A stretch of DNA of 64,000 nt, from positions 310,001 to 374,000 of the forward strand of contig JAXJXV010000014.1 in NCBI GenBank assembly GCA_036307305.1. The letters run 5' to 3'. The notes beneath the pieces are model-generated. The model searched no databases. It saw only the letters and a program-made list of their open reading frames with translations, and was not told the DNA's origin. Position numbers and translations under genes: made by a program. Numbering within the stretch: the stretch's first letter is position 1; every line of letters starts with the position of its first letter. This DNA comes from SIG607 sp036307305 (GTDB lineage Bacteria; Bacillota; Clostridia; Oscillospirales; Acutalibacteraceae). Of this stretch, positions 16,783-25,170 are shown in pieces.

Positions 16783-17847
16783 TTAAATTTGCTTTAATGC
16801 TTTTTCTGCACTTGATACACGCTCGTTTATTTTTTCTTTAGTAGTATTCCAAGAAGCATCAAGGTCACCCTTAATAAACATTAGACAATGCTTATCACTT
16901 GGATTATCAATGCACGCAAAAAACTCGTCTCGTGTTTTCAATAGTTCCTGCATATGCTCTTTCGCTTTATCAAGGTTACCCATTTTAATATTTTGCGAAA
17001 CCAATCCCGGCAAAAGACAGGTTTTTTGAAAGATTTGTCGGTGCGGTAAATAATTACCACCAGATAAAAATGCATTTATTAGTCTTAGCATATACTCATC
17101 CAATTCAAGACTGATTTTATCTGCATCGGGGCCTCCTTCTGCGCGAACGACTCTGCCTGCAAGTCTTATACAACGAGAAGTAAAACGAGCCATTTGAGCA
17201 AAACTCTTTTTTACTTTCTCAAGAGCAATATCATTCTTGCCGTCAGCAAAAGCAATTTCTGCTTCCCAATAATCCCTAAAGCCAAAAACATACGGTAGAT
17301 TTTGCAGATAACTTTCCGCCTTCTTGTTGTCACCACACAAATCATAAGCTCTTGACATCAAATAATGTGTTTTATAAATACGATCTGCCACGGTTTCGTA
17401 TCTAAAAATACTGTTAGCATAACGCTCACATTCCTCTAAAAACTCGGATTTTGATATGTTGATTTTACCTTTGGCAAACAACTCAACATATGTTTCTAAA
17501 GCCACAACCGCAATATCCGAAACATCAGGATGTTTGTTGAAGAATTTAGAAGTAAGAAAATATAACTCTTCAGCATAACTTAAATCGCTTATAAAGTTGA
17601 TTCCACCAAATTTTTGACGAATTTCCGTTACTTCTTTTTCAAAAGCCGAGTCGGTGTGCCCTAAAAGTTTGTCGGTTGAAATTTCTAGAACACGTGCAAG
17701 AGGAACGATTTGTGAGATATCAGGCATTCCTGAATCAGTTTCCCATTTAGAAATTGCTTGTGTAGAAACACCAATAAGTTCTGCTAGCTCACTTTGAGTA
17801 AAGTTTTTTTCTTTTCTATAAAGTTTTATCGTTTGACCTATTGTCAT
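16783..17847 (-). CDS. XRE-family regulator with TPR-like C-terminal domain
   Basis: A 354-residue protein. The N-terminal helix-turn-helix (about residues 1-60, TIKLYRKEKNFTQSELAEL, then STQAISKWETDSGMPDI) is followed by a long helical region resembling tetratricopeptide repeats. The architecture is that of peptide-responsive regulators (Rgg/PlcR/AimR-like) and of many standalone XRE proteins in Clostridia. The start was taken at 17847, where GAGGTG lies 7 bases upstream. A longer frame to 17895 lacks a ribosome site. It faces the structured non-coding region and is divergent from the recombinase gene, so it may control either. No pheromone-like peptide gene is obvious next to it. Confidence 0.75.
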   Translation of the reverse strand: MTIGQTIKLYRKEKNFTQSELAELIGVSTQAISKWETDSGMPDISQIVPLARVLEISTDKLLGHTDSAFEKEVTEIRQKFGGINFISDLSYAEELYFLTSKFFNKHPDVSDIAVVALETYVELFAKGKINISKSEFLEECERYANSIFRYETVADRIYKTHYLMSRAYDLCGDNKKAESYLQNLPYVFGFRDYWEAEIAFADGKNDIALEKVKKSFAQMARFTSRCIRLAGRVVRAEGGPDADKISLELDEYMLRLINAFLSGGNYLPHRQIFQKTCLLPGLVSQNIKMGNLDKAKEHMQELLKTRDEFFACIDNPSDKHCLMFIKGDLDASWNTTKEKINERVSSAEKALKQI

Positions 17848-18032
17848 TAGAATCACCTCGCTAAATATTCCGGTACCGTAACTATATAATAACAAATTAA
17901 TTATACTGCGTACACCGATAAATTAGCAACAAAAAATCAACGGAGCGTGGAATTTATAATTATTGGCTTGTTCTTAAAACTCAAAAAAGTATCCCTTATT
18001 TATTTTTAAATTATTTTAGTACACAGCTTTTT

Positions 18033-18061
18033 ACGCAAGGCTTGGTCCCTATCCTTGCGTT
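18033..18061. repeat. Hairpin in recombinase leader
   Basis: CGCAAGG and CCTTGCG pair across a 12-base loop, about 35 bp before the recombinase start codon. It could be an attenuator or an operator. Confidence 0.4.
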
Positions 18062-18095
18062 GAAATAAATTTTTTAAGAAAGGAGAAGGTTTGCT

Positions 18096-19049
18096 ATGTC
18101 AGATTCTAATAATATTACAGTGCTAAATCCGGGTTTGTATAAAAACCTACTTGCTCAAGTTGAGTCTATCTATAGGCACAGCAATGAACTAAGTTTTAAA
18201 ACAAGGGCTCGGTACTTTGAAGCAACTAAAAGGTTCTGCAAGTTTTTAGCCGATAATTATCGTCTGCAAAACTTTAAGAATGTGGAAGATCGACACTTCA
18301 AAGCCTATGTTGAGCATCTGAAAGAGAACAACTCTGCCGCAACTATTCAATCCGATCTGTCGGGCATACGGTATTTCCATAGAAAATCAGGCAGTAAAAA
18401 TAGACTTTCTAAAAATGATAAGCTATCACTGCCTAAACGTGCAACAGGCGTTAAAGACCATTCGCTATTAGATAAAGAAATTGCCCGTATACGACAGGTA
18501 GCTATTGAAAAAGGCCGACAGGACGCGGTCATTGGCATAGACTTTGCCATTGAATTTGGTTTAAGGCTTGAAGAGATTTGCACGCTGAGAGTTGAATACC
18601 TTATGTCCGCATTAAAGACCGGACAACTTGTCATAAAAGGCAAAGGCGGTCAGACAAGGGCTATTGATTTAAGCGCAAAGCAACGCAGTATTATTACTAA
18701 ATATTTGGATTATGCACGATGCTCGGACCGATATCCGAGGGATTACTTAATCTCCGCAAGCGAAAAAGACGGAGTCAAGCGTGAAAAGCGTTCTTTGCAG
18801 AACTGGATGAGTTATAACCGAAAAAACTTCATAGTAGAAAACCGTGAAGATTTATACGAAGACGGTAAAAAGAAAAGAACTGAGACAATCTCATGGCACG
18901 GACTCAGACACACCTATGCACAGAGAACCTATGCCGAAGCGTTGGAAGAGAGACCAAAGAAAGCCCGAAAGATTGTAAGCGAGAACTTGGGTCACCACAG
19001 GACCGAGGTAACAAGAATTTACTTGGCTGATAAGCCGAAGAAAAAGTAA
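18096..19049 (+). CDS. Tyrosine recombinase (integrase-domain protein)
   Basis: A 317-residue site-specific recombinase. It has a SAM-like N-terminal core-binding domain (about 20-100) and a catalytic domain with Arg157 in GLRLEE, a Lys near 181-183, His268-x-x-Arg271-His272 in WHGLRH, His300/301 in LGHHRTEVT and the nucleophile Tyr309 (RIYL). It belongs to a group that differs from the Tn916-type Int further along. An AAGGAG ribosome site precedes the ATG. It is followed by two Xis-like genes and the second integrase, so element 1 has two recombinases. Which one acts at the tRNA site is not known. Confidence 0.85.
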   Translation: MSDSNNITVLNPGLYKNLLAQVESIYRHSNELSFKTRARYFEATKRFCKFLADNYRLQNFKNVEDRHFKAYVEHLKENNSAATIQSDLSGIRYFHRKSGSKNRLSKNDKLSLPKRATGVKDHSLLDKEIARIRQVAIEKGRQDAVIGIDFAIEFGLRLEEICTLRVEYLMSALKTGQLVIKGKGGQTRAIDLSAKQRSIITKYLDYARCSDRYPRDYLISASEKDGVKREKRSLQNWMSYNRKNFIVENREDLYEDGKKKRTETISWHGLRHTYAQRTYAEALEERPKKARKIVSENLGHHRTEVTRIYLADKPKKK

Positions 19050-19192
19050 GCTATTAATTAAAATGATGAAGGAATTTTTCAAATTGACGACAATATCCTG
19101 CTGACGAAAATCCGTAGGATTGATATATAGGGACAATCAAAGGAAGAATGTAACGGCGGTGGCACCCGTCACCGCCTGTAAGGAGAATTTTT

Positions 19193-19240
19193 ATGTTTAG
19201 AGTTTCTATGCCTACCTCCGGCGGAAATGGAGGCAAATAA
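19193..19240 (+). CDS. Possible 15-codon leader peptide
   Basis: A short ORF, MFRVSMPTSGGNGGK, with an AAGGAG ribosome site. It sits after a GC-rich hairpin (GGCGGTG/CACCGCC, about 19153-19175) and ends just before the ribosome site of the xis-like gene at 19260. It may be a coupling or attenuation leader. Its coding status is uncertain. Confidence 0.3.
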   Translation: MFRVSMPTSGGNGGK

Positions 19241-19259
19241 TATAGGAGGTAAAGTGTCC

Positions 19260-19466
19260 ATGAAAGATATTAGCGTTCCCATTTGGCAGAAGAGTAATTT
19301 AACACTCGATGAAGCCGCCGCTTATTCCGGCATCGGTAAAAACACGATGCGTAATCTTTGTAACGCAGAAGATTGCGATTTTGTGTTATGGATTGGTGCA
19401 AAGCGGTTAATCAAAAGACAAAAATTAGACGAATATCTTGCGAATCACACTCGCATTGAAAGATAA
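19260..19466 (+). CDS. Excisionase-like DNA-binding protein (Xis)
   Basis: A 68-residue protein of the winged helix-turn-helix excisionase type: WQKSNLTLDEAAAYSGIGKN, a middle segment, then KRLIKRQKLDEYLAN. Such proteins bend att DNA and steer integrase towards excision, as in the Tn916 Xis family. The start at 19260 has AGGAGG 8 bases upstream. An in-frame start at 19227 would overlap that ribosome site. It lies between the two recombinase genes in the same orientation. Confidence 0.75.
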   Translation: MKDISVPIWQKSNLTLDEAAAYSGIGKNTMRNLCNAEDCDFVLWIGAKRLIKRQKLDEYLANHTRIER

Positions 19467-19492
19467 CAGATGAAAAAGCAGGTTTTCCGTCA

Positions 19493-19523
19493 CGGTATGC
19501 GGCTCTCACACACGCCGCATACT
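19493..19523 (+). repeat. GC-rich hairpin between xis-like genes
   Basis: GTATGCGGC pairs with GCCGCATAC across about 10 bases. Similar hairpins sit at 19153-19175 and near 19805-19825 (CCGCCTG/CAGGCGG), so each small gene of this cluster is separated from the next by a hairpin. Confidence 0.5.
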
Positions 19524-19562
19524 GTGTTGGGAAACTAAGGACGAGGAAAGGAGCGTAGTTTA

Positions 19563-19799
19563 ATGTCCCTTTGCTTTTCCAGTTATAACGAGGCTTATCA
19601 GACTATGTTTACCGAGTATAAAGATATTGTTTCGGTTAAGGAAGCATCCATAATGCTTAATACCGGCAGAAAACAAATTTATAAACTCTTAAAGCAAGGC
19701 AAACTCGATAAGCTCGAACATAACGCTAAAGGATTTTTAATCACTAAGCGTTCAATTGTGGCTTATGTTTTAAATGCTTCGCAAGAAGTATCTGCGTAA
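19563..19799 (+). CDS. Helix-turn-helix (excisionase-family) protein
   Basis: A 78-residue protein whose C-terminal 55 residues match the short MerR/excisionase helix-turn-helix group: DIVSVKEASIMLNTGRKQIY, KLLKQGKLDKL, then FLITKRSIVAYVL. It follows the Xis-like gene and precedes the Tn916-type integrase. It probably takes part in directionality control, and it may be specific to the second recombinase. Confidence 0.7.
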   Translation: MSLCFSSYNEAYQTMFTEYKDIVSVKEASIMLNTGRKQIYKLLKQGKLDKLEHNAKGFLITKRSIVAYVLNASQEVSA

Positions 19800-19913
19800 G
19801 CTGCACCGCCTGTTTTCAGGCGGCATACATGCTTTAAAATAGCCGTAAATCTATTTAATGCGGCTTTATGAAGGAGAAGTTCGAATTGTTAAAGTGTGTG
19901 AAAGGAATAAAAA

Positions 19914-21095
19914 ATGGTAAAAGGATCCGTACAGGAAAAAGGTGGCTATTTGCATACCGTTATCAGCTACACCGATAAAGACGGTAAGCGAAAGCAAAAG
20001 TGGCAAAGCACAGGGCTTACAGCCAAAGGAAACAAGCGCAAAGCTCAGGAACTTTTGAAAGAGCGCATTGACGAGTTGGAGATGACACTTGAACGTGAAG
20101 AAACTCAAATACCCGATATGCCGTTCTCACAGTTTATGTCAAACTGGCTTACAATGATTAAACCCACCGTTTTGATTACCACCTACGGTAGCTATCAGTA
20201 TTTCATTGAAAAGAGAATCAACCCCTATTTTGATGAAAAGAATATTACACTGCAAAAAATAAGGACAGTGGATATTCAAGAGTACTACAACACAATGCTT
20301 TCTAAGGGTACAAAATGGAACTCGGTTGCAAAGCATCATGCGGTCATTCGCAAGGCACTCGATTATGCGGTTAAGATGGATTACATATTAGTAAACCCCG
20401 CAGTAAAAATCGAAACACCTAAGCGACAAAAGTTTATTGCCGAGCATTATAACCGTGAGGAGCTTCAGGAGCTTTTTGAAGCAGTAAAGGGTGATTTGCT
20501 TGAAGTTCCCGTTATACTCTCGGCGTTCTATGGGCTTCGAAGAAGTGAGGCCTTAGGGCTCAAATGGAGTGCGATTGATTTTGAGCAGAAAACCTTGTGT
20601 ATTAAGCATACCGTGTGCCGAATATCTGTTGACGGCAAGGATGTAATTGTTCGCAAAGATACTACGAAAAATAAGACAAGTCTTAGAACGTTACCCCTAA
20701 TACCCGATGTTGAAAAACTGTTGCTGAAAACGAAAAAGCAACAAGAGAGCAACAGAAGGAAATGTCGTAATGCATATAACAAGGAGTTTCTTGATTATGT
20801 GTGCGTGGACGATATGGGGAATCTTTTAAGACCGGATTATTTGTCGCAGCATTTACAGACCGTGCTCAAAAGAAATAACTTAAAGCATATTCGGTATCAC
20901 GATTTGCGACACTCTTGTGCTTCGCTATTACTTGCCAACGGTGTATCCTTAAAAGAAATCCAAGACTGGTTAGGCCACTCGGATTTTAGCACAACGGCAA
21001 ATATTTATAGCCATTTGGAGTATGGAGCCAAGGTCAAGTCTGCTAATAAGATTGCAGAGAACTTGAGTCTTGAAGAAAAGACAAAGGACGGGTAA
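19914..21095 (+). CDS. Tn916-type tyrosine integrase
   Basis: A 393-residue integrase. An N-terminal AP2-like arm-binding domain (about 1-60, GSVQEKGGYLHTVISYTDKD) is followed by a SAM-like core-binding domain (about 70-165) and a catalytic domain. The catalytic residues are Arg209 in YGLRRSEALG, His329-Asp-Leu-Arg332-His333 in YHDLRHSC, His355 in WLGHSD and Tyr365 (IYSHL). It lies near the right end of element 1, as integrases usually do, with only the ApeA gene between it and the CCTGAAT core at 22816. It is the best candidate for the enzyme that inserted element 1 into the tRNA-Leu anticodon loop, although that target is not shown by the protein itself. Confidence 0.9.
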   Translation: MVKGSVQEKGGYLHTVISYTDKDGKRKQKWQSTGLTAKGNKRKAQELLKERIDELEMTLEREETQIPDMPFSQFMSNWLTMIKPTVLITTYGSYQYFIEKRINPYFDEKNITLQKIRTVDIQEYYNTMLSKGTKWNSVAKHHAVIRKALDYAVKMDYILVNPAVKIETPKRQKFIAEHYNREELQELFEAVKGDLLEVPVILSAFYGLRRSEALGLKWSAIDFEQKTLCIKHTVCRISVDGKDVIVRKDTTKNKTSLRTLPLIPDVEKLLLKTKKQQESNRRKCRNAYNKEFLDYVCVDDMGNLLRPDYLSQHLQTVLKRNNLKHIRYHDLRHSCASLLLANGVSLKEIQDWLGHSDFSTTANIYSHLEYGAKVKSANKIAENLSLEEKTKDG

Positions 21096-21129
21096 ATCCC
21101 GTCCTTATACATAAAAATGCATATTAAAT

Positions 21130-22542
21130 TTATAATGCAAATTGCTCGCCAAATAACGCATTAATGGCTTTTTGGCATTCATGGTTTTTAACTCCTATTT
21201 TTTTAAGGCGAATTGCATATGTTAATTCTTCTATAATTTTAATGTCCGCCAAAGAAATAGGTTTGAATTTTAGGTCCAAACGGCTGTGTGCAATTCCGTT
21301 GCGCAATTCACCAATTCTATTAGCGATGCCATCTATTGCCGTTTTATAATTTCCTTTGTATTTGCGTTTAACGAATATATCCATAATATCAGCACAATCA
21401 TTTAAAGAATATTTCACATTAGTTTCAAAACTATTATCACGGTCATTGACATAACGGCTTAATTGTTTGGCATACTGTCTACGTTTCCCGTGCTGCACCT
21501 GTGAATATTGATTTATTAAATCAACTACATTATTCTTTACATCAATATACTCTTCTGATCTATTATAATCTGTATCATAAATATTACGGTATTCACGTTC
21601 AAACTCGGTCAGAATCATAATAGTTCTGCTTACAGGATAATGTCTTCTGTCCTCAATAGATTTGCATATATGACCAAAGCCTATCTTGTTTTTATTTATT
21701 AAAGTAAAAATTTTAGCTGTTTTATTTAAAAGGAGGTCATATCCTATAATTCGCTTTTTGACATTCTTGTCTGTTTCAGTATCTTTTTTACTGGGGAATA
21801 CGAGCATTCCGTCACACTGTCGAAGACCGTCTTCATTATTAAAAAAGATATCTATTGATTCAAAGGTTATATTATTTCTGTATGTAACATATTCGAAGAA
21901 GCGAATGGCATTGTAATAAGCGGTTATAAGCACATCCAAATCAATCGGGGTTGAAAACCAGGTTGTCATTATGCTATTAGCATCAATTGGGTTAACAGCA
22001 GTATCTGTATGAATAGTTGCGAACGCAGAAAATTCTATATTTGCATCAACGCCTTTAATCAATCGATATTTTCCACAATAACTAAAATTGTTATTATCAT
22101 TAGATGATACTTGCATACCTTTTATTTTATGATTCTCTTCAGAAAAATCAATTTTAGTTTTCAAAGCTCTTTGTGGAGGATAAAACAGATCAATTTCAGG
22201 GTCCTTTATCCGAAAACCCTCTATGCTCTTCTCATTCAAGGTATTATAATAACAAAAATACCAATGTACATTATATACTTTAAAACCGTTATAATTAGAC
22301 GGAAGGTCTTGAACGTTAAAGATAATATTACTGCCAGACGATGTAACGCCAGTTAATTTTAAATTTTCAATCCATTTATGCTCTTTATGGTTAAATCCGG
22401 TAACACCTTCAAAAATACTGTGAATATCATAGTCTTTTGTAGTCGGAGGATATAAAGATAAAGTGAAATCATCATTGAATTCAAAGGCGCGTTCAGAATC
22501 ATTTAATTTCAGATATCCTACAAGACGGTCAGGTTTTTTCAT
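21130..22542 (-). CDS. apeA: ApeA-like anti-phage HEPN protein
   Basis: A 470-residue protein with the two-part layout of ApeA: an N-terminal beta-rich domain (FEGVTGFNHKEHKWIENLKL region, residues about 1-200) and a C-terminal HEPN helical domain. The HEPN RNase signature R-x4-H is present at residues 414-419 (RNGIAH). ApeA is a single-gene abortive-infection system thought to cleave host RNA after phage sensing. A GAGGTAA ribosome site precedes the ATG. It is convergent with the integrase and sits beside the att site, a common place for defence cargo. Assignment is by remembered domain pattern. Confidence 0.75.
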   Translation of the reverse strand: MKKPDRLVGYLKLNDSERAFEFNDDFTLSLYPPTTKDYDIHSIFEGVTGFNHKEHKWIENLKLTGVTSSGSNIIFNVQDLPSNYNGFKVYNVHWYFCYYNTLNEKSIEGFRIKDPEIDLFYPPQRALKTKIDFSEENHKIKGMQVSSNDNNNFSYCGKYRLIKGVDANIEFSAFATIHTDTAVNPIDANSIMTTWFSTPIDLDVLITAYYNAIRFFEYVTYRNNITFESIDIFFNNEDGLRQCDGMLVFPSKKDTETDKNVKKRIIGYDLLLNKTAKIFTLINKNKIGFGHICKSIEDRRHYPVSRTIMILTEFEREYRNIYDTDYNRSEEYIDVKNNVVDLINQYSQVQHGKRRQYAKQLSRYVNDRDNSFETNVKYSLNDCADIMDIFVKRKYKGNYKTAIDGIANRIGELRNGIAHSRLDLKFKPISLADIKIIEELTYAIRLKKIGVKNHECQKAINALFGEQFAL

Positions 22543-22635
22543 TAGTTTACCTCAATTTTCAAACTTATCATTAATATTTTACCATATTTTTGTTTTGTTT
22601 GCAATTTACTAAAATATATAAAAACGCATATTTGA

Positions 22636-22657
22636 CTTCTAACAGATTTCTAACGGA
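22636..22657. other. Right-end TTCTAAC arm-type repeats of element 1
   Basis: Two direct copies (CTTCTAACAG and TTTCTAACGG) 11 bp apart. The same motif occurs four times in the left end at 4000-4160, as expected of integrase arm sites. Confidence 0.5.
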
Positions 22658-22727
22658 TTTTGGGGTAATTCGCCTTGATTTTGACATTATAAGCACTTGG
22701 ATTTTTAGGGCTTTTCGGACAAAGAAA

Positions 22728-22763
22728 ATCTCTCAAACCCGCATAAACACTGGGTTTGAGAGA
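22728..22763 (-). terminator. Terminator-like hairpin downstream of tRNA-like half
   Basis: TCTCTCAAACCC pairs with GGGTTTGAGAGA across about 11 bases, with TTTTC following on the minus strand. It lies just past the ACCA end at 22767, as a tRNA terminator would. Confidence 0.7.
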
Positions 22764-22766
22764 TGA

Positions 22767-22822
22767 TGGTGCGGGTAACAGGACTTGAACCTGCACAGCC
22801 TTGCGACCATTAGAACCTGAAT
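22767..22822 (-). pseudogene. tRNA-Leu-like 3' half at the junction of the two elements
   Basis: Minus-strand sequence from the anticodon loop (ATTCAGG) through TCTAA, a variable arm with GCAA loop, T-loop TTCAAGT and acceptor TACCCGC-ACCA. The sequence before it (22823-22845, GCGGTGTGCGGTTGGCACG on the minus strand) vaguely resembles a shortened tRNA-Leu 5' half but lacks a proper D-arm, so no intact tRNA is formed. Best read as a 3' half carried by element 1 to rebuild the host tRNA, later cut off by element 2. Confidence 0.7.
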
Positions 22823-22917
22823 CTTACGTGCCAACCGCACACCGCTTTTCTGCTGAGAATGCCAGTCTTTTCGGGATATTTCGGCGGTTCGGGAACTCGT
22901 CAAAAATGGTGTAAAAA

Positions 22918-23107
22918 CCTGAATTTTACGAGTGTTCTATCCTACCACTTATCCGAAAAATTGTGTACCTATAATGTAACCCTGCGTAAGACTATTACGC
23001 TTTTTCACTCGTAAGACTTCACGATTCCTGAGGAAAGTCTTATTCGCATTCCACCAAGAACGTTTTGCCTCATTTCATAGTAATTATATCTAAAGTCTTA
23101 CGAAAAG
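22918..23107. other. Left end of element 2: extra core and CGTAAGACT repeats
   Basis: A further CCTGAAT core lies at 22918-22924. Then come four related sites: GCGTAAGACT 22984, TCGTAAGACT 23009, GAAAGTCTTA near 23033 (inverted) and AAAGTCTTACG 23092 (inverted). No gene is present between 22543 and 23337. The spacing and the counterpart at 31338-31380 suggest integrase arm sites. A replication origin is the alternative. Confidence 0.5.
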
Positions 23108-23232
23108 TAAAGTGGTTTCCCAAAAGTTTTTTTAAAAGTTTACGATTGCACTATAAAAACGCTGTAAGGAACAACAAAAGGTGAGTAAAAGTTTTTTATC
23201 GGGTATCAAATTTAATACTCAGCCCACAAATA

Positions 23233-23290
23233 AAGGCTACCATTTTTAACGGTTTTTAAGTCAGTTTAAGCCGTATTTAATGGTAGCCTT
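23233..23290 (-). terminator. Terminator-like hairpin after ATPase gene
   Basis: A perfect 12-bp stem (AAGGCTACCATT at 23233-23244 with 23279-23290), with a nested ACGG/CCGT pairing in the loop, downstream of the minus-strand ATPase gene. Confidence 0.6.
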
Positions 23291-23336
23291 GTGTTTCTTA
23301 AACACTTTTAATGGTTAAAGGGGTTAATTTTAAAAT

Positions 23337-24899
23337 TTAACTATCCGTATCATCAGCGGTGGACTCGTCAATAAGCTGAGCAAGAATCTTGCGGTTTTCG
23401 TCTATATCAAAGACGATAGGCTCACGTCCCAACTTGATAGCCTTTCTAATTACCCAATCAGTAGTAATGCTTACTTCACTATTACCGTCCGAGTTCTTTT
23501 TAATAAATATGGTTACTCCCTTACTGGATAATGCTGATTCATACTTTTTTAATTCAGCACTAAAATGGTTGGCAGCCTTAGGGAATGCATCTTTAGGGTA
23601 AATATCATCATCACTTTCGGTCAGAAAATCCCTCAATGCCTTATATAAAAATGTCATAGTGCTACACCATTCACCGTCATTTTCCTTAAGGAAGTCTATA
23701 AGCAAACGAATCAACATAGCGTTTTCGCAAGTTATCTCCATTTGTCTGTCTTTATTAGACTTCAACACCTCGTCAAATTCCTTACCCCTATTTCCCATAG
23801 CTTCAGCTACGGCATAACCGAATCTATGAAAATCGGCTAATCTTACAGGCTTATCGATTTTTACCGTAGGCAACATTCTAAGAGCTGAGGAAAGCAAGTC
23901 AAAGATACCGCCGAGTATATACGGTAAATCCTCATTGAACGAATCCCATATTTCATTATCCCCAAGTCTATTGCTTTCCCTGATAAGTTTAGTGGTAAAG
24001 AACAAAATACGTTCCGCAAGGTCAGCACGAAAGACAAAATTTGAAATACCGTTAAGACACATACTGCTTTTTAGGTGGGAACAATCAATATTCTTATTAG
24101 TGTAGTATTGTCTATCCGTCCAGCTTACACCAGTTATTACACTACAAAGAAAATCACTTTGTTTTGCTGATAGCTTAGATAAGTTATCAAAAGCCGTATA
24201 GTAGCTATTATTGAGCCTTACCCTCAAATTATTAAGGGAATCGGGTATTGTTTCAAGTTCACTTATTGAGGGGTCAATTATCTTTTTTACAATCTTCGAT
24301 AGTGTGCTTTTTCCAGAGCCGTTAGTTCCGTTAATACTGATAGACGGATAGACAATATTGGGGTTAAAACAAGTTGCTATATATACCGTAAGCAACAGCT
24401 TTTCTTCCACTGATACATTAAGGTACTTATATAGACGTTCCCACCCTCTCTCACTACGAATCGGTGTAACTTGCGGTAACTGGTCTTTGCTTTGTATAAA
24501 GATAGGATAATTGTTAGGCTCAACGCTCCAACCGTTTTTACTTACCTTTACACACTTACCGTTGCATAGGTCATAAATGATTGAATCTTCATAAGGTGCT
24601 ATACGGTATTTTGCTTCCGTAACCTCGCTGTTATAGGCAAGGTTTTTGATATAGTCAATACAATCTTTCATAGTTGTACTGATGGGAAATGAGCCTGTAA
24701 GTTCCTTAAACTCACTCTTTATGAAGAATGAAAATTCCTCGCTATTTAGTGATAGGTTACAAGTCTTTCCGTTTCGTGTAACTTTCGCAAAGATATCCGT
24801 ATCCGTCCTTAACAGCGGATAGCCTTTCATCATATCAAGTAGGATATCTTCTTGATTGGTTTTCTTGCCCTTAGTGGGCTTTTTGCTTTTTGTAGCCAT
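23337..24899 (-). CDS. P-loop ATPase of phage/plasmid D5-like type
   Basis: A 520-residue protein with a Walker A motif at residues 191-199 (GTNGSGKST) and a probable Walker B around YTAFDNLSKL. Arginine-rich segments follow (RADLAERILFF), and then GGIFDLLSSAL and RLADFHRFGYAVAEAMG. The Lys/Thr-rich N-terminus (KSKKPTKGKK) is basic. It resembles the ATPase module of phage replicative primase-helicases but has no visible primase domain. Residues about 98-385 align with the shorter protein encoded at 25171-26076. It is first in a minus-strand series of element genes, with AGGAGG before the ATG. A role in element replication is inferred. Confidence 0.65.
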   Translation of the reverse strand: MATKSKKPTKGKKTNQEDILLDMMKGYPLLRTDTDIFAKVTRNGKTCNLSLNSEEFSFFIKSEFKELTGSFPISTTMKDCIDYIKNLAYNSEVTEAKYRIAPYEDSIIYDLCNGKCVKVSKNGWSVEPNNYPIFIQSKDQLPQVTPIRSERGWERLYKYLNVSVEEKLLLTVYIATCFNPNIVYPSISINGTNGSGKSTLSKIVKKIIDPSISELETIPDSLNNLRVRLNNSYYTAFDNLSKLSAKQSDFLCSVITGVSWTDRQYYTNKNIDCSHLKSSMCLNGISNFVFRADLAERILFFTTKLIRESNRLGDNEIWDSFNEDLPYILGGIFDLLSSALRMLPTVKIDKPVRLADFHRFGYAVAEAMGNRGKEFDEVLKSNKDRQMEITCENAMLIRLLIDFLKENDGEWCSTMTFLYKALRDFLTESDDDIYPKDAFPKAANHFSAELKKYESALSSKGVTIFIKKNSDGNSEVSITTDWVIRKAIKLGREPIVFDIDENRKILAQLIDESTADDTDS

Positions 24900-25087
24900 T
24901 TTGATTACCTCCTAAAATAATTATAATGTCAGCCGTGCAAGTACCTTTTGAACGTCTGCAATATAAATAAAGGGAAAAGCTGAAAACCCATAAGGCATTT
25001 TTACAAGAAAATCTTGAAAAAACCTCAACTTTTGCAACTGTAAGAAACAAATCCGCAACGAAAAAGAGCTTAAAAGTCAAAAAAATT

Positions 25088-25117
25088 GGCACTATCGACT
25101 AAACAATCGGTAGTGCC
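25088..25117 (-). terminator. Terminator between the two ATPase genes
   Basis: GGCACTATCGA (25088-25098) pairs with TCGGTAGTGCC (25107-25117), one G-U pair. It lies about 50 bp past the stop of the paralogous ATPase gene. Confidence 0.6.
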
Positions 25118-25170
25118 GTTTGAGTTTTTTGTGCAAGAGGTAGATTTTTTGCTGTTTCCTGCATTCAGCC

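Larger units (their letters stand above)
3861..22815. mobile_element. Integrated element 1 (defence and adhesin island)
   Basis: About 19 kb bounded by CCTGAAT cores at 3854-3860 and 22816-22822, each attached to a tRNA-Leu 3' half. Copies of a short TTCTAAC motif (or its complement) occur near both ends: 4006, 4031-4047, 4089, 4152, 22638 and 22649. These are consistent with integrase arm sites. It carries a Tn916-type integrase, a second recombinase, two Xis-like proteins, defence genes, a cohesin-dockerin operon and a large non-coding region. No relaxase, coupling protein, capsid or transposase gene is present, so it is a non-conjugative island or a satellite. The exact limits are inferred. 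Confidence 0.7.

Noticed and set aside
22767..22845. Intact tRNA-Leu gene
   Set aside because: The sequence before the anticodon loop is too short and lacks a matching acceptor strand and D-arm; only the 3' half is tRNA-like.
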